From Leifsonia sp. Leaf336 (lineage in GTDB: Bacteria; Actinomycetota; Actinomycetes; Actinomycetales; Microbacteriaceae), in NCBI RefSeq assembly GCF_001423695.1, contig NZ_LMOZ01000003.1, positions 744,070-808,069 on the forward strand: a stretch of DNA of 64,000 nucleotides, written 5' to 3'. The notes below the pieces were generated by a model. The model was not told the origin of the DNA and did not search any database. It saw only the letters and a list, made by a program, of their open reading frames with translations. Shown here piece after piece: positions 23,154 through 32,677 of this stretch; positions within the stretch are counted from its first letter, which is position 1, and each line of letters opens with the position of its first letter. The position numbers and the translations under genes were made by a program.

Positions 23154-25865
23154 TCAGTGGGACTGGCCGAGGCCTGTCTGCACCGCGGTCGTGCTGGGTG
23201 CACCCACCACGAACCGCGCGAGCGTGATGGTGTCCACGTTCGGGCCGTAGGCGGTGGCGTTGCCCAGGGTCAGTGCGCCGCCGTCCGTGGTGAGCGTCAG
23301 CGGCACGGTCGTGTCCCAGAAGCTGTTCCACGAGTAGTTGTGGCGGAACGCCGCTCGTTGGCTGCCGCCGCCGGCCTCGGTGATGTCGAGGAAGCGGCTG
23401 ATCACCTGCGGGTTGTAGTTGATCGCGGCGGACTTGTCAGCGTTCGCCGCCGAGATCACCAGCTGGTAGTCGCCTGCTCCGAATCCGGTCGGGCGCGGGA
23501 CGCTGAGCGTGTTCGCCGCGCCGTTGCCGATGTAACCGACGTCGTGCACGACGCCGTTCGCATCGGCCGAGCCGTTGGAATTCGCCGGGTCGGTCTGGAC
23601 GATGGCCGCTCCGGAGCGAGGCAGAGCCTCCGCCTCGCTGTGGAACACCGCCGCCGGGTCAGCGTCGGCCGCCTTCTGGGCAGCGCCTCGCAGGGTCGAG
23701 ACTCCCCCGACGAGCGCCGTGCCGGACACGGCTCGCACCGCGAGCTCGTTGACGCCCTGCGGCAGGAACACCCGCGCGGTCGAGTCGAATGTGCCGGGTC
23801 CGGTGGTCGCCGGGAGCGTGACCGTGCGTCCGTTCACCGCGAGCGCCAGCGTGGCGCCGCCTCCACTCGTCGCCGAGTGCACGGTGACGTCGTAGTATCC
23901 GGTCTCCGCAGTGGTCGCGAAGAACGTGGCGCTCGCGTCGCCCGACACGGCCGCGTAGCCGCGTGCGGCGGGCTGCTGCCACGACAAGGAGGCGCCGCCC
24001 GCGAGGCGTGCGTCGACTGCCGGGTACGTGGCCTGCTCGCCGTCTGTCACGTCGTACAGGTCGAACCGGTCGAGCGTGATGTCGGCGCCGGGCAGCACGC
24101 TCGACCCGTTCGCGCTGGCGCGCAGCGACAGGGCGTGGGTGCCCGCCGTCAAGTGGACAGTGACGTCGGTCGTGCCGCGGTAGGTCCAGCTCAGATCGGC
24201 CGAGTACTTCACCAGTCGGTTGTAGGTGCCGTCGACGAACAGGGCGTGCTGGCCGGGGGACTGGTTGGCGCCCGCGAGCACTGAGAGCCGGTAGTCACCG
24301 GCGCTGGGAACTGTCACGTTCCAGGTCGCGGACGATCCGGCCTTGTTGAACGAGCCGACGTCCTTGCCTCCGGAAGCCATGAACGACCACTCGCGCGACG
24401 GGTCCTGGGTGTAGACCGTCGCGTTCGCGATCGTCGCGTTCTCGGCCTCCGTGCTGTTCACCAGTGCGGCGGAGACCGGCTGCGGGTCCGTCTGCTGCGG
24501 GGTGACCTGCAGCTGGTATGCCGCGTAGCGGTCGCTGTTCGGCACCGTGAGCTGGATCTTGCCGTCGCGGATCTTCGCGGTCGTCGAGAGGATCACCGGC
24601 GGCTGCAGCGAGGCGCCCTCGGCGCCGTTGAGCCGGTCGGCACGCACCTGCACCTGGACGGTCTTGCCGAAGGTGGCGACGTCGAGCCCCTTCACGTCGA
24701 GCGCGACGTCGGCCGACCCTCCTCCGAAGAGCACGGTTGCCTTCCGGTTCGCGGTGTCGATCGCGGCCAGGCCCTGAAGGCTGTCCGGGGTGTTGAGATG
24801 CGGCGGGGTGACGGTCGCGGTCCGGGAGCCGGCGAGATCGCCGTACCAGTCGAACATCCACCACCCGCCGTTCGCGCCGTTCGTGCGTGACGAGTTGTCG
24901 GATAGGTTGCCCGCGTAGTTCCAGAACGCGGTCTGCGCATCGACCTTCTCGCTCTCGAACATCGAGATCCACTGCACGAGCTGCCCCGGCACGCTCATGT
25001 CGCGCAGCATGCCGTACTCGGTGATGTTCACCGGGATGGGCGGGATTCCGAGCCGGCTCAGGAGTGCCTCGTACGCATCGTGGTGACCGCGGAAGGAGGC
25101 GAGGTTGTTCGTGCCGAGCTCGTGCCAGATGAAGATGTCAGGCAGCTCGGAGTGCTGCTTCGCGTAGGCGAGGAAGTCCGCGCTGCGGTCGGCGTGCCAG
25201 ACGGAGTCGCCCGGACCCCCGATCCGCGCGTGGCCGAGGCCGTGCTCGGCGTACACGCTCTGGATGGTGTCGTAGGCCGCCGTCCAGTCGGCGAGGAACT
25301 GGTCCTTCTGCGTCGACCAGTTCGGGTACCAGTTGCCGCCGTCGGGCTCGTTGAACGGAATGAACACGTACTTCGACGGATCCTGCGACTTCGTCGCGAC
25401 CTCCTCCACCGCCTGCTTCAGGATGGGGAGATAGTCCCAGACACCGTCAGCGTTGGCGTCGCCAGGACGCTTGCCCCCGTTGTACGGCCAGTCGGGGTAC
25501 ATGTCCTGCACGTACACGTAGAGGTCCTGGCCGCCTCCGGCGAAGAACGACTTCTCGACTTGCAGGGCGTCGCCGCTGGGGTGCTGCGCCCCCTGCGGCG
25601 GCTTCTGTGAGGTGTTGGTGATGCGAGCGCCGTCGAGCACGGCCTGGCTGGGGACGCCGTCGTCGCCGAGGCCGTAGAGGGTGCCGGTGGCGCCGCCGCG
25701 GAAGGCTCCCGTCGTCTGTGAGAAGTCCACGCTGAGCGGATCGGCGGGCGCCGCCGAGGCAGGAGCGGCCGCGAAGCAGCCGACCGTGAGGGCGATGCCG
25801 GCGGAGGCGGCGATCGCGGGCAGTAGTGCTCGGCGGCGAGAGCGCCGGGCCTGTGGTGCGGTCAA
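23154..25865 (-). CDS. secreted clan GH-A glycoside hydrolase with beta-sandwich carbohydrate-binding modules
   Basis: 903 residues. Signal peptide of about 38 residues ending PASAAPA. The catalytic domain at about 42-400 is of GH39/GH-A type: likely acid/base Glu163 in FIPFNEPDGG and nucleophile Glu273 in VNITEYGM. Beyond residue 460 come at least two beta-sandwich modules resembling CBM6/CBM35 (EAENATIANATVY to DRFDLYD, and FHSEAEALPRSGAAIV to the C-terminus). The start is TTG 25865 with AAGGAG eight bases upstream. It is divergent from the alpha-galactosidase operon across LacI-type operators, so it probably cleaves an extracellular galactose-containing polysaccharide. Confidence 0.8.
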   Translation of the reverse strand: MTAPQARRSRRRALLPAIAASAGIALTVGCFAAAPASAAPADPLSVDFSQTTGAFRGGATGTLYGLGDDGVPSQAVLDGARITNTSQKPPQGAQHPSGDALQVEKSFFAGGGQDLYVYVQDMYPDWPYNGGKRPGDANADGVWDYLPILKQAVEEVATKSQDPSKYVFIPFNEPDGGNWYPNWSTQKDQFLADWTAAYDTIQSVYAEHGLGHARIGGPGDSVWHADRSADFLAYAKQHSELPDIFIWHELGTNNLASFRGHHDAYEALLSRLGIPPIPVNITEYGMLRDMSVPGQLVQWISMFESEKVDAQTAFWNYAGNLSDNSSRTNGANGGWWMFDWYGDLAGSRTATVTPPHLNTPDSLQGLAAIDTANRKATVLFGGGSADVALDVKGLDVATFGKTVQVQVRADRLNGAEGASLQPPVILSTTAKIRDGKIQLTVPNSDRYAAYQLQVTPQQTDPQPVSAALVNSTEAENATIANATVYTQDPSREWSFMASGGKDVGSFNKAGSSATWNVTVPSAGDYRLSVLAGANQSPGQHALFVDGTYNRLVKYSADLSWTYRGTTDVTVHLTAGTHALSLRASANGSSVLPGADITLDRFDLYDVTDGEQATYPAVDARLAGGASLSWQQPAARGYAAVSGDASATFFATTAETGYYDVTVHSATSGGGATLALAVNGRTVTLPATTGPGTFDSTARVFLPQGVNELAVRAVSGTALVGGVSTLRGAAQKAADADPAAVFHSEAEALPRSGAAIVQTDPANSNGSADANGVVHDVGYIGNGAANTLSVPRPTGFGAGDYQLVISAANADKSAAINYNPQVISRFLDITEAGGGSQRAAFRHNYSWNSFWDTTVPLTLTTDGGALTLGNATAYGPNVDTITLARFVVGAPSTTAVQTGLGQSH

Positions 25866-25921
25866 AGCAGTACTCCTTCGTACGGGATGGATGGACGGCT
25901 CCGGTCACATCGGCACAACCT

Positions 25922-25947
25922 GAAACCGCTATCATGATAGCGATTTC
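25922..25947. promoter_or_regulatory. LacI-family operator 1 (26-bp palindrome)
   Basis: Two 13-base arms, centred between 25934 and 25935, pair at 12 of 13 positions; the core is CGCTATCATGATAGCG. It lies 57 bp upstream of the secreted glycosidase start. It shares CCGCTATCA with the two operators nearer the alpha-galactosidase gene. Confidence 0.75.
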
Positions 25948-25990
25948 GTCTACCCTCGCAAGGGGGAAGCGACTCCAATGTTCACATGGC

Positions 25991-26004
25991 TGATACCGCT
26001 ATCA
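25991..26004. promoter_or_regulatory. LacI-family operator 2
   Basis: TGATACCGCTATCA: palindromic arms around a central CG, the classic LacI/GalR operator form. An identical copy lies 36 bp away at 26027. Confidence 0.75.
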
Positions 26005-26026
26005 GAATGCAAGTTGCGTTCTGTTC

Positions 26027-26040
26027 TGATACCGCTATCA
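26027..26040. promoter_or_regulatory. LacI-family operator 3
   Basis: Exact second copy of TGATACCGCTATCA, 64 bp before the alpha-galactosidase start. The likely regulator is the LacI protein encoded at 31572-32579, at the end of this operon. Confidence 0.75.
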
Positions 26041-26104
26041 TGATTCGAGCGCCACCGTCCGAACGAAGCGCCGCATCACCGCATCCGCGAAGAAGAGGAA
26101 CCCG

Positions 26105-28261
26105 ATGACCGACCGCCTGAGCTGGGGCAACGGCACCCTGACCGTCGAACTCGAATGGTCGGCCGACTCCGCCCCGCGCATCGCAGCGGTCACCGCCGGG
26201 GGAGTGCGACTCGAGATGCCAGCCGGCCTCCCGCTGGTGGATGTGCTCACCGTGTGCCACGGCCACTCGCTCGCCAACGACCGCCTCGTGCACACCGTGA
26301 TCGGCCACGAGTCCCGTTACGTCGCGCACGAGGACCGGACGACTGACGCAGGTCGCGAGCTCAGGATCCGCTTGCACCACGCGGGCACCGGTCTCGCGAT
26401 CGAGCTGCTCCTGCAGCTCCCCGACGGCCTCGCGGTGCTCCGCTCCTCCGTCACGGTCGCGAACCGCGGCGACAGCGACCTCGTGCTCCGCTCCATCCCC
26501 TCGCTCGCACTGTATCTCGGCGGCGACGCCTCCAGCAGCATCCGCGACTGGGATGTGCACCACGCGCTCAGCGACTGGCTGGGTGAGGGTCGCTGGATCA
26601 CCGAGCCGCTCAACGGCGTCCGGTTCCCGCGCCTCGAGCAGCACCTGACCAACCACAACCCGCGGGGCGAGTTCAGCGTGATCTCGACCGGTACCTGGTC
26701 GACCGGCAAGCACCTCCCCGTCGCGGCCGTCGGCTCGGCCCGGCTCGGTGCCGCCTGGGCCTGGCAGGTGGAGCACAACGGCGCGTGGCGCTGGGAGATC
26801 GGCGAGGACACCGCCAGCGGCTACGTCGCACTCTCGGGCCCGACGGACACAGACCACCAGTGGACGCAGACCCTCCACCCGGGCGACGCGTTCGAGACCG
26901 TCCCGGTCGCCCTCGCACTCGCCCCCGACTTCACGGCGGCGATCGCCCAACTGACCGCCTACCGTCGCAGAGCGCGCCGCCCGCACCCGGACAACGCGGC
27001 GATGCCGGTGGTCTTCAACGACTACATGAACACTCTCAACGGCGACCCGACCACCGAGAAGCTCCTGCCGCTCATCGACGCCGCCGCCGCGGTCGGTGCC
27101 GAGATCTTCTGCATCGACGCAGGCTGGTACGACGACAGCGGGGACTGGTGGGACACCGTCGGCGAGTGGCTGCCCAGCACCACGCGTTTCCCGGGCGGAC
27201 TCGTAGAGGTCATCGACCGCATCCGCTCAGCCGGGATGGTGCCCGGCCTGTGGCTGGAGCCCGAGGTCATCGGCGTCAACAGCCCGATGGCCGAACGGCT
27301 GCCCGCTGCCGCGTTCCTTCAGCGCGGCGGCAAGCGCGTCGTGGAGCACCACCGCTACCACCTCGACCTGCGCCACCCGGCGGCGCGAGCTCATCTCGAC
27401 GAGGTCGTCGACCGCCTCGTGCGCGACTACAGTGTCGGCTTCTTCAAGCTCGACTACAACATCAACCCGGGTCCCGGCACGGATCGCGACGCCGACAGCG
27501 TCGGCGCGGGCCTCCTCGCGCACAACCGCGCCCACCTCGAGTGGCTGGAGGGCGTGCTCGATCGCCACCCCGACCTCGTGCTCGAGAACTGCGGTTCGGG
27601 CGGGATGCGCGCCGACTACGCGATGCTGTCGCGCCTCCAGATGCAGTCGACCTCCGACCAGCAGGACTTCCTCAAGTACCCGCCCATCGCCGCCGCGGCG
27701 CCGGCATCCATCCTTCCGGAGCAGGCCGCGAGCTGGGCGTACCCGCAGCCCGAGATGACCGAGGAGGAGGCGGCCTTCTGCCTCGCCACCGGCCTGCTCG
27801 GCCGCTATTACGTATCGGGGCACCTGGGTCGGATGGACGAGCCGAGGCTGGCATTGGTCGCCGAGGCGGTCACCGTGGCCAAAAGCCTGCGCGGCGAGCT
27901 CGCCGTGTCCGCACCGTTCTGGCCTCTCGGCGTACCGACCTGGGAGGCGCCCTGGACCGCGCTCGGCCTCGCCGTCGACGGCGGCGCCCTCCTCACCGTG
28001 TGGAACCGCGACCCCTCCGCGGGTGCGGTCGAACTCGACCTGCGCCGCTTCGCCGGCGCCGACCTCACGGTCACGACGATCTTTCCGCGTTCGCTACCCG
28101 AGTGGTCCACCCACTGGGACGCGGAAAACGGACGGCTGCGTGTCGCCGGCCCTGCCGATGAAGCAGGCGCGCGCGTCCTCCGCCTCCAGGCCGCCGGCCC
28201 CTCCAGCGGAGGGCAGCTTGCGACCGCAGCACATTCCGCAACTCGAACCCCGTGGCGTTAA
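26105..28261 (+). CDS. alpha-galactosidase, GH36
   Basis: 718 residues, standard for GH36 enzymes that release terminal alpha-galactose from raffinose-type sugars. N-terminal beta-supersandwich to about 290, then a TIM barrel: EIFCIDAGWYDD, GLWLEPEVI, nucleophile Asp450 in FFKLDYN, acid/base Asp518 in SDQQD, and LENCGSGGMRADY. There is no signal peptide, so it acts in the cytoplasm on imported sugar. The gene heads a rightward operon with an ABC importer and LacI regulator and is preceded by LacI operators. ATG 26105 fits the family N-terminus. Confidence 0.92.
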   Translation: MTDRLSWGNGTLTVELEWSADSAPRIAAVTAGGVRLEMPAGLPLVDVLTVCHGHSLANDRLVHTVIGHESRYVAHEDRTTDAGRELRIRLHHAGTGLAIELLLQLPDGLAVLRSSVTVANRGDSDLVLRSIPSLALYLGGDASSSIRDWDVHHALSDWLGEGRWITEPLNGVRFPRLEQHLTNHNPRGEFSVISTGTWSTGKHLPVAAVGSARLGAAWAWQVEHNGAWRWEIGEDTASGYVALSGPTDTDHQWTQTLHPGDAFETVPVALALAPDFTAAIAQLTAYRRRARRPHPDNAAMPVVFNDYMNTLNGDPTTEKLLPLIDAAAAVGAEIFCIDAGWYDDSGDWWDTVGEWLPSTTRFPGGLVEVIDRIRSAGMVPGLWLEPEVIGVNSPMAERLPAAAFLQRGGKRVVEHHRYHLDLRHPAARAHLDEVVDRLVRDYSVGFFKLDYNINPGPGTDRDADSVGAGLLAHNRAHLEWLEGVLDRHPDLVLENCGSGGMRADYAMLSRLQMQSTSDQQDFLKYPPIAAAAPASILPEQAASWAYPQPEMTEEEAAFCLATGLLGRYYVSGHLGRMDEPRLALVAEAVTVAKSLRGELAVSAPFWPLGVPTWEAPWTALGLAVDGGALLTVWNRDPSAGAVELDLRRFAGADLTVTTIFPRSLPEWSTHWDAENGRLRVAGPADEAGARVLRLQAAGPSSGGQLATAAHSATRTPWR

Positions 28262-28293
28262 CCTCGCTACGACATATCAAGGAGAGCAGTTCA

Positions 28294-29616
28294 ATGAAGA
28301 TCGCTTGGAAGGGAGCCGCGACTGTCGCGGCCATCGCGGCCGCAGCGGCGCTGGTCCTCACCGGATGCAGCGACCCCGGCTCGGGAGGCTCCGACACCGG
28401 AGCCGCCTCGTGGCCGGCGCAGGACACGAAGCTCGACGGCGTCACCCTGACCATCTGGGCCGCCCAGAACTCCAACAAGACCGCCGACAGCGTCATCTCG
28501 GGATTCGAGAAGGCGACCGGTGCCACGGTGAAGGTCGTCACGATCCCCGACCCCTATGAGCAGGGCATCCAGACCAAGGTCGCGACCGGTGACAAGCCCG
28601 ACCTTGCGTTCTGGCAGCCGACCGCGTCCGAGCTCACCGCTCTGAACGCCAAGCAGAACCTGCAGTCGCTCGAGGGCGCGCCCTGGGTGAAGAACTACAC
28701 GGGCAACCTCGGTGACATGACCGGCATCCTCGACGGCACCCGCTACGCGGCCCTCGTCACCACTCCGGCCGTCATCGGCGTCTACTACAACAAGGACGTC
28801 CTCTCCGCCAACGGCATCACCTCCACCCCGAAGAATTGGGACGAGTTCATCGCCGACGCGCAGGCTCTCAAAGCCAAGGGCGTCGACCCGTTCTACGAGA
28901 TGGGCGGCGACAAGTGGGCCACCCAGTGGTGGGTGCAGGCGCAGCTCGCCGACGCCGCCAAGGACGGCCTCTGGGACAAGGTGAACAAGAACGAGGAGAA
29001 GTTCACCGACCCGACCATCCAGGGCGCGATCGACAACTACCAGACGCTGATCCAGCAGGGGCTGTTCAACTCCGACATCAAGACGGCGACGTTCGTCGAC
29101 CAGGGCAAGGCGCTGCTCGACGGCAAGGCCGCCATGGTCATGCAGGTCAACTCGTTCTTTGGGGAGCTGCAGGCGACCTCCAACACCGACGAGCTGAACA
29201 AGAAGATCGGCTTCTTCCCGATCTCGCCCAAGGGCAACGTCGGCACCTTCATCCCCGACCAGTCCAACGCCCTCGTCGCCTTCAAGACCGGTGACAGCAA
29301 GCGAGAGGCTGCAGCGCGCCAGTTCCTCAGCTACTGGCTCGGCGATGGCTACGCCGACTTCGTGAAGGCGCAGTCCACCGTGTCGCTCATCAAGGGCGTC
29401 GACACCCCGAGCGACGTCCCGACGGCGCTCCAGGACGTCGCCAAGTCGCTCGACGGGTCGGTCGGCTCGATGCAGGCGCTGGCCGTGGCGAACCCCGACC
29501 TGTATCTCAACCTCGCGGACATGATCCAGGGCACCAAGACGCCGGTCCAGGTGGCGCAAACCACCCAGGACCAGTTCGCCCAGCTCGCGAAGGCGCAGGG
29601 GGTGAAGGGCTTCTAG
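28294..29616 (+). CDS. sugar ABC importer substrate-binding lipoprotein
   Basis: 440 residues. Lipobox VLTGC (Cys near 24), then an extracellular solute-binding protein family 1 fold (LTIWAAQNSNKTADSVISGFEKATGATVKVV, FWQPTASELTALN, SPKGNVGTFIPDQSNALVAF). ATG 28294 is preceded by AAGGAGAG. It lies 32 bp after the alpha-galactosidase gene and is followed by two permease genes. Alpha-galactosides such as raffinose or melibiose are the likely ligands. No ATPase gene is present; such importers often share an MsmK/MsiK-type ATPase encoded elsewhere. Confidence 0.88.
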   Translation: MKIAWKGAATVAAIAAAAALVLTGCSDPGSGGSDTGAASWPAQDTKLDGVTLTIWAAQNSNKTADSVISGFEKATGATVKVVTIPDPYEQGIQTKVATGDKPDLAFWQPTASELTALNAKQNLQSLEGAPWVKNYTGNLGDMTGILDGTRYAALVTTPAVIGVYYNKDVLSANGITSTPKNWDEFIADAQALKAKGVDPFYEMGGDKWATQWWVQAQLADAAKDGLWDKVNKNEEKFTDPTIQGAIDNYQTLIQQGLFNSDIKTATFVDQGKALLDGKAAMVMQVNSFFGELQATSNTDELNKKIGFFPISPKGNVGTFIPDQSNALVAFKTGDSKREAAARQFLSYWLGDGYADFVKAQSTVSLIKGVDTPSDVPTALQDVAKSLDGSVGSMQALAVANPDLYLNLADMIQGTKTPVQVAQTTQDQFAQLAKAQGVKGF

Positions 29617-29635
29617 CCCGACACCCCGGCACCCG

Positions 29636-29671
29636 GGAGCCGGGGCGGTGCTGAACCGCCGCCCCGGCTCC
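29636..29671 (+). terminator. intercistronic stem-loop between binding-protein and permease genes
   Basis: Perfect 13-bp arms (GGAGCCGGGGCGG and its complement) with a 10-base loop, 20 bases after the binding-protein stop. Such loops commonly protect the upstream message or attenuate transcription so the binding protein outnumbers the permease. Confidence 0.65.
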
Positions 29672-29732
29672 ACGGCAGGCAGCCTCCCCCGCCCGCCGCC
29701 GGAATGCAAACCACGAAAGGCAACGCACCCCG

Positions 29733-30674
29733 ATGACCGCTCAGCTCACCCGCCAGGCCCCGGCCGCGGCGCCGCCGCGAACCGCGGCAGCGCCGCGGCG
29801 CAGCCGCAGGAGGCGGCAGGACCACCCCGCGTGGTTCCTGGTGCCCGCCCTGATCGTGCTCGTCGTGTTCTTCTTCGTCCCGACGATCTTCAACTTCGTC
29901 TACGCCTTCACGAACTGGTCGAGCTTCCACAGCAGCATCTCGTTCGTCGGCGTGGACAACTTCGCTGCGCTGTTCGGCAACGGCAGCCTTCTGAACGACC
30001 TGCGGATCACGCTGATCTACGCCGTCCTGGTCGCGATCTTCCAGAACCTGTTCGGGCTCATCCTCGCGTTGGTGCTGGAGCGCGACACCCGCATCAACCG
30101 TTTCGCCCGCGTTGCGTTCTTCGTGCCGGTCGTGATGTCCGCGCTCGCCGTGGGCTACATCTTCCAGGCGCTGCTGAAGCCCGAGGGCGGCCTCAACCAG
30201 ATCCTGTCGTCTGTCACCGGGCAGCACGTGACCATCGCGTGGCTCGGCAGCACGACCTGGACCATCGTCGTCGTCGCCCTCATCCACGCCTGGAAATGGA
30301 TGGGACTCTCGATGCTCATCTACCTCGCCGGCCTCAAGACGATCAATGAGGACATCCTGGAGGCCGCGCGGCTCGACGGCGCAGGCTGGTGGACGACGTT
30401 CCGCACGATCCGCTTCCCGCTGCTCGCCCCGGCGGTCACCTTCAACGTGGCCACGGCCCTGCTCGGCTCGATGAACGGCTTCGACATCGTTCAGGCCACC
30501 ACCGCGGGAGGCCCTGGCGGCACGACCGAGCTGCTCAACATCTTCATCTTCCGCACCTTCGGGCAGGGGCTGTTCGCGCAGGCGACCACGATGAGCCTCA
30601 GCCTGTTCCTGATGGTGACGATCCTCGCCTTCCCCGTCATCTACTTCCTGCGCAGAAGGGAGAACGTGCTGTGA
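29733..30674 (+). CDS. sugar ABC importer permease (MalF/LacF type)
   Basis: 313 residues. A basic, Pro/Ala-rich N-terminus, then six TM helices and the EAA loop EAARLDGAGWWTTFRTIRFPLLAP. ATG 29733 has CGAAAGG 12-13 bases upstream. The stop overlaps the GTG of the next permease gene, giving translational coupling. It is part of the alpha-galactoside operon. Confidence 0.88.
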   Translation: MTAQLTRQAPAAAPPRTAAAPRRSRRRRQDHPAWFLVPALIVLVVFFFVPTIFNFVYAFTNWSSFHSSISFVGVDNFAALFGNGSLLNDLRITLIYAVLVAIFQNLFGLILALVLERDTRINRFARVAFFVPVVMSALAVGYIFQALLKPEGGLNQILSSVTGQHVTIAWLGSTTWTIVVVALIHAWKWMGLSMLIYLAGLKTINEDILEAARLDGAGWWTTFRTIRFPLLAPAVTFNVATALLGSMNGFDIVQATTAGGPGGTTELLNIFIFRTFGQGLFAQATTMSLSLFLMVTILAFPVIYFLRRRENVL

Positions 30675-31528
30675 GCGTCCTCAGCTCGTCGCGTCGCATC
30701 CGCCGCCGTCTCACGCCGGTGCGCGTCATCCAGCCGATCGTCGCCATCCTGCTAGTCGTGCTGCTGCTCGGCGTGCCGTTCTGGCTCGTCGTCGTCACCG
30801 CGGGCAAGGACCAGGCCGAGGCGCTCAACCCGAGCCTGGCCCTGCCGACCACCTGGCACCTGCTCGAGAACTTCGCGACCGTGCTCGACCAGGGCCGCAT
30901 GGTGGTCGCATTCTTCGGCAGTCTCCTGATCATGGTGCCCTCGGTGTTCGGCGTACTGCTTCTCGGCGCGATGGCCTCCTGGATCCTCGGCCGGCGCCGC
31001 AGCAAGCCGATCGCGTTCGTCTATGCGCTCGGGATCAGCGGCATCGTCCTCCCGCCCGCCGTGGTCACGATCGTGCTGCTGCTGCGCCAGATCGGTCTCG
31101 CCGGCACCCCGCTCGGCATGATCGGTGTCTACATGGGCATGTACCTGTCCACGGTGATCTTCTTCGTCACCGGTTTCGTGCGCACCATCCCGGTCGAGCT
31201 CGAGGAGGCCGCCCGCGTCGACGGCGCCGGACCGGTGAAGATCTTCTTCCGGGTGATCCTGCCGTTGCTCGGCCCGACGCTCGCGACGGCGACCATCCTG
31301 ATCTGCCTCTACATCTGGAACGACGTCTTCTACGCGCTGTTCGTGGTGGGAGGCCGGCTCGACACCCTTCCGCTCAATTTGTACCAGGTGGCGAGCTCCG
31401 GGCTGTACCTGCAGAACTGGCACCTGATCTTCGCCTACATCATCCTGATGAGCCTCCCGCTGCTGGTCACGTTCACGGTGATGCAGCGCAAGATCATCTC
31501 GGGCATCACCAGCGGCGCCGTCAAGTGA
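30671..31528 (+). CDS. sugar ABC importer permease (MalG/LacG type)
   Basis: 285 residues, six TM helices, EAA loop EEAARVDGAGPVKIFFRVILPLLGP and the C-terminal GITSGAVK typical of MalG-like subunits. GTG 30671 overlaps the previous stop (GTGA). It forms a heterodimeric channel with the preceding MalF-like protein. The LacI gene follows after 43 bases. Confidence 0.88.
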   Translation: MSVLSSSRRIRRRLTPVRVIQPIVAILLVVLLLGVPFWLVVVTAGKDQAEALNPSLALPTTWHLLENFATVLDQGRMVVAFFGSLLIMVPSVFGVLLLGAMASWILGRRRSKPIAFVYALGISGIVLPPAVVTIVLLLRQIGLAGTPLGMIGVYMGMYLSTVIFFVTGFVRTIPVELEEAARVDGAGPVKIFFRVILPLLGPTLATATILICLYIWNDVFYALFVVGGRLDTLPLNLYQVASSGLYLQNWHLIFAYIILMSLPLLVTFTVMQRKIISGITSGAVK

Positions 31529-31571
31529 CCGCGCCGGGGGCTGGGGGAGGGGCCTCGCTATGCTGAGGACG

Positions 31572-32579
31572 ATGAACGCCCCGAAACCGCCCGTGATCAG
31601 CGATGTCGCGCGCCGGGCCGGGGTGTCGGTGCCGACCGTGTCGCGCGTCCTCAACGGTGCCGCGTACGTGTCGGAGGAGAAGCGCGCGAAGGTGATGCAG
31701 GCCATCGAGGAGCTCGACTTCCGGCCCTCTGCGGCGGCCCGCGCGCTCGTCGCCCGTCAGCCGAAGCTCATCGCCGTGATCGCCGGCAACACCTCCCGCT
31801 ACGGCTACGCGGAGACGATCCGCGGGGTCGAGGAGAGCGCGCGCGCCGCCGGCTACACGGTGTCGATCACCGTCGTCGAGTCGGCAGACGACGACACGGT
31901 CGCGCGCGCGGTCTCGCTCGTGCTCGACCAGCCGATCGCCGGTGTCGTGGTGCTGAAGTTCGACCCTCCAGGTGTGGCCGCGCTGCACAGCATCCCCAAG
32001 TCCATCCCCACGGTGTCGATCTCGGGAGTGCGCGAGACCGGGGTGCCACAGGCGGTGCTCGCCGAAGCGGACGCCGCCGAAGAGGTCGTCGGCTACCTGC
32101 TCGGGCTCGGGCACGAGACGGTGCAGCACGTGCGGGTGCCGCCCTCGCGCAAGGAAGATGGCCGCACGACCGGCTGGCGCCGCGCGCTCGTCGCCGCGGG
32201 TGCGCCCGTCCCCGCTCCGGTGGACGCCTCGTGGGAGCCGGAGTCGGGCCGCGAGATCGGGCTCGCGCTCGCCGCGGACCCGTCGGTGACCGCCGTGTTC
32301 TGCGGCAACGACGAGATCGCGATGGGCGTCATCCGGGGGCTGACCGAAGGCGGAAAGTCGGTGCCGGCCGACGTGAGCGTCGTCGGGTTCGACGACCACC
32401 CGCTCGCCCGGATGTGGACGCCGCCGCTCACGACGGTCGACCAGGACTTCGCGGGCCTCGGCTCGCGCGCGTACGAGCTGCTCGAGACCGTCATCAGCGG
32501 TGGCAAGGTGCGCAAGTTCTCCTCGGAGCGCCCGACCGTCGTCATCCGCGAGAGCACCGCACCCCCGCCCGCGCGCTGA
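31572..32579 (+). CDS. LacI-family repressor of the alpha-galactoside locus
   Basis: 335 residues. N-terminal HTH ISDVARRAGVSVPTVSRVLNG with the LacI hinge helix (PSAAARALVARQ), then a periplasmic-binding-like sensor domain (GVVVLKFDPPG, TAVFCGNDEIAMGVIRGL, VSVVGFDDHPLARMWTPPLTTV). It ends the operon whose promoter region has three LacI-type operators, so it is probably the local repressor with a galactoside inducer. ATG 31572 is preferred; ATG 31560 with GAGGGG upstream is possible. TATGCT just upstream could give an extra leaderless transcript. Confidence 0.88.
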   Translation: MNAPKPPVISDVARRAGVSVPTVSRVLNGAAYVSEEKRAKVMQAIEELDFRPSAAARALVARQPKLIAVIAGNTSRYGYAETIRGVEESARAAGYTVSITVVESADDDTVARAVSLVLDQPIAGVVVLKFDPPGVAALHSIPKSIPTVSISGVRETGVPQAVLAEADAAEEVVGYLLGLGHETVQHVRVPPSRKEDGRTTGWRRALVAAGAPVPAPVDASWEPESGREIGLALAADPSVTAVFCGNDEIAMGVIRGLTEGGKSVPADVSVVGFDDHPLARMWTPPLTTVDQDFAGLGSRAYELLETVISGGKVRKFSSERPTVVIRESTAPPPAR

Positions 32580-32598
32580 GCGCTGCGCTTCCGGAACT

Positions 32599-32613
32599 CC
32601 CGCACTTTGCGGG
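32599..32613 (+). terminator. possible terminator after lacI
   Basis: CCCGCA-CTT-TGCGGG hairpin 20 bases past the stop, followed by a 12-bp palindrome CCACGGCCGTGG (32614-32625). No U-tract. Confidence 0.45.
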
Positions 32614-32677
32614 CCACGGCCGTGGGAGGCACTGGCACGGCCTCCCTCGCGCAGCGGTCCGCGTCTAGCGTGGACCC

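Noticed and set aside
25904-25930. GGTCACA near the secreted glycosidase promoter, as a fourth ECF41 promoter
   Set aside because: No GGTC or CGTC at 16 bases, and the region is better explained by LacI operators.
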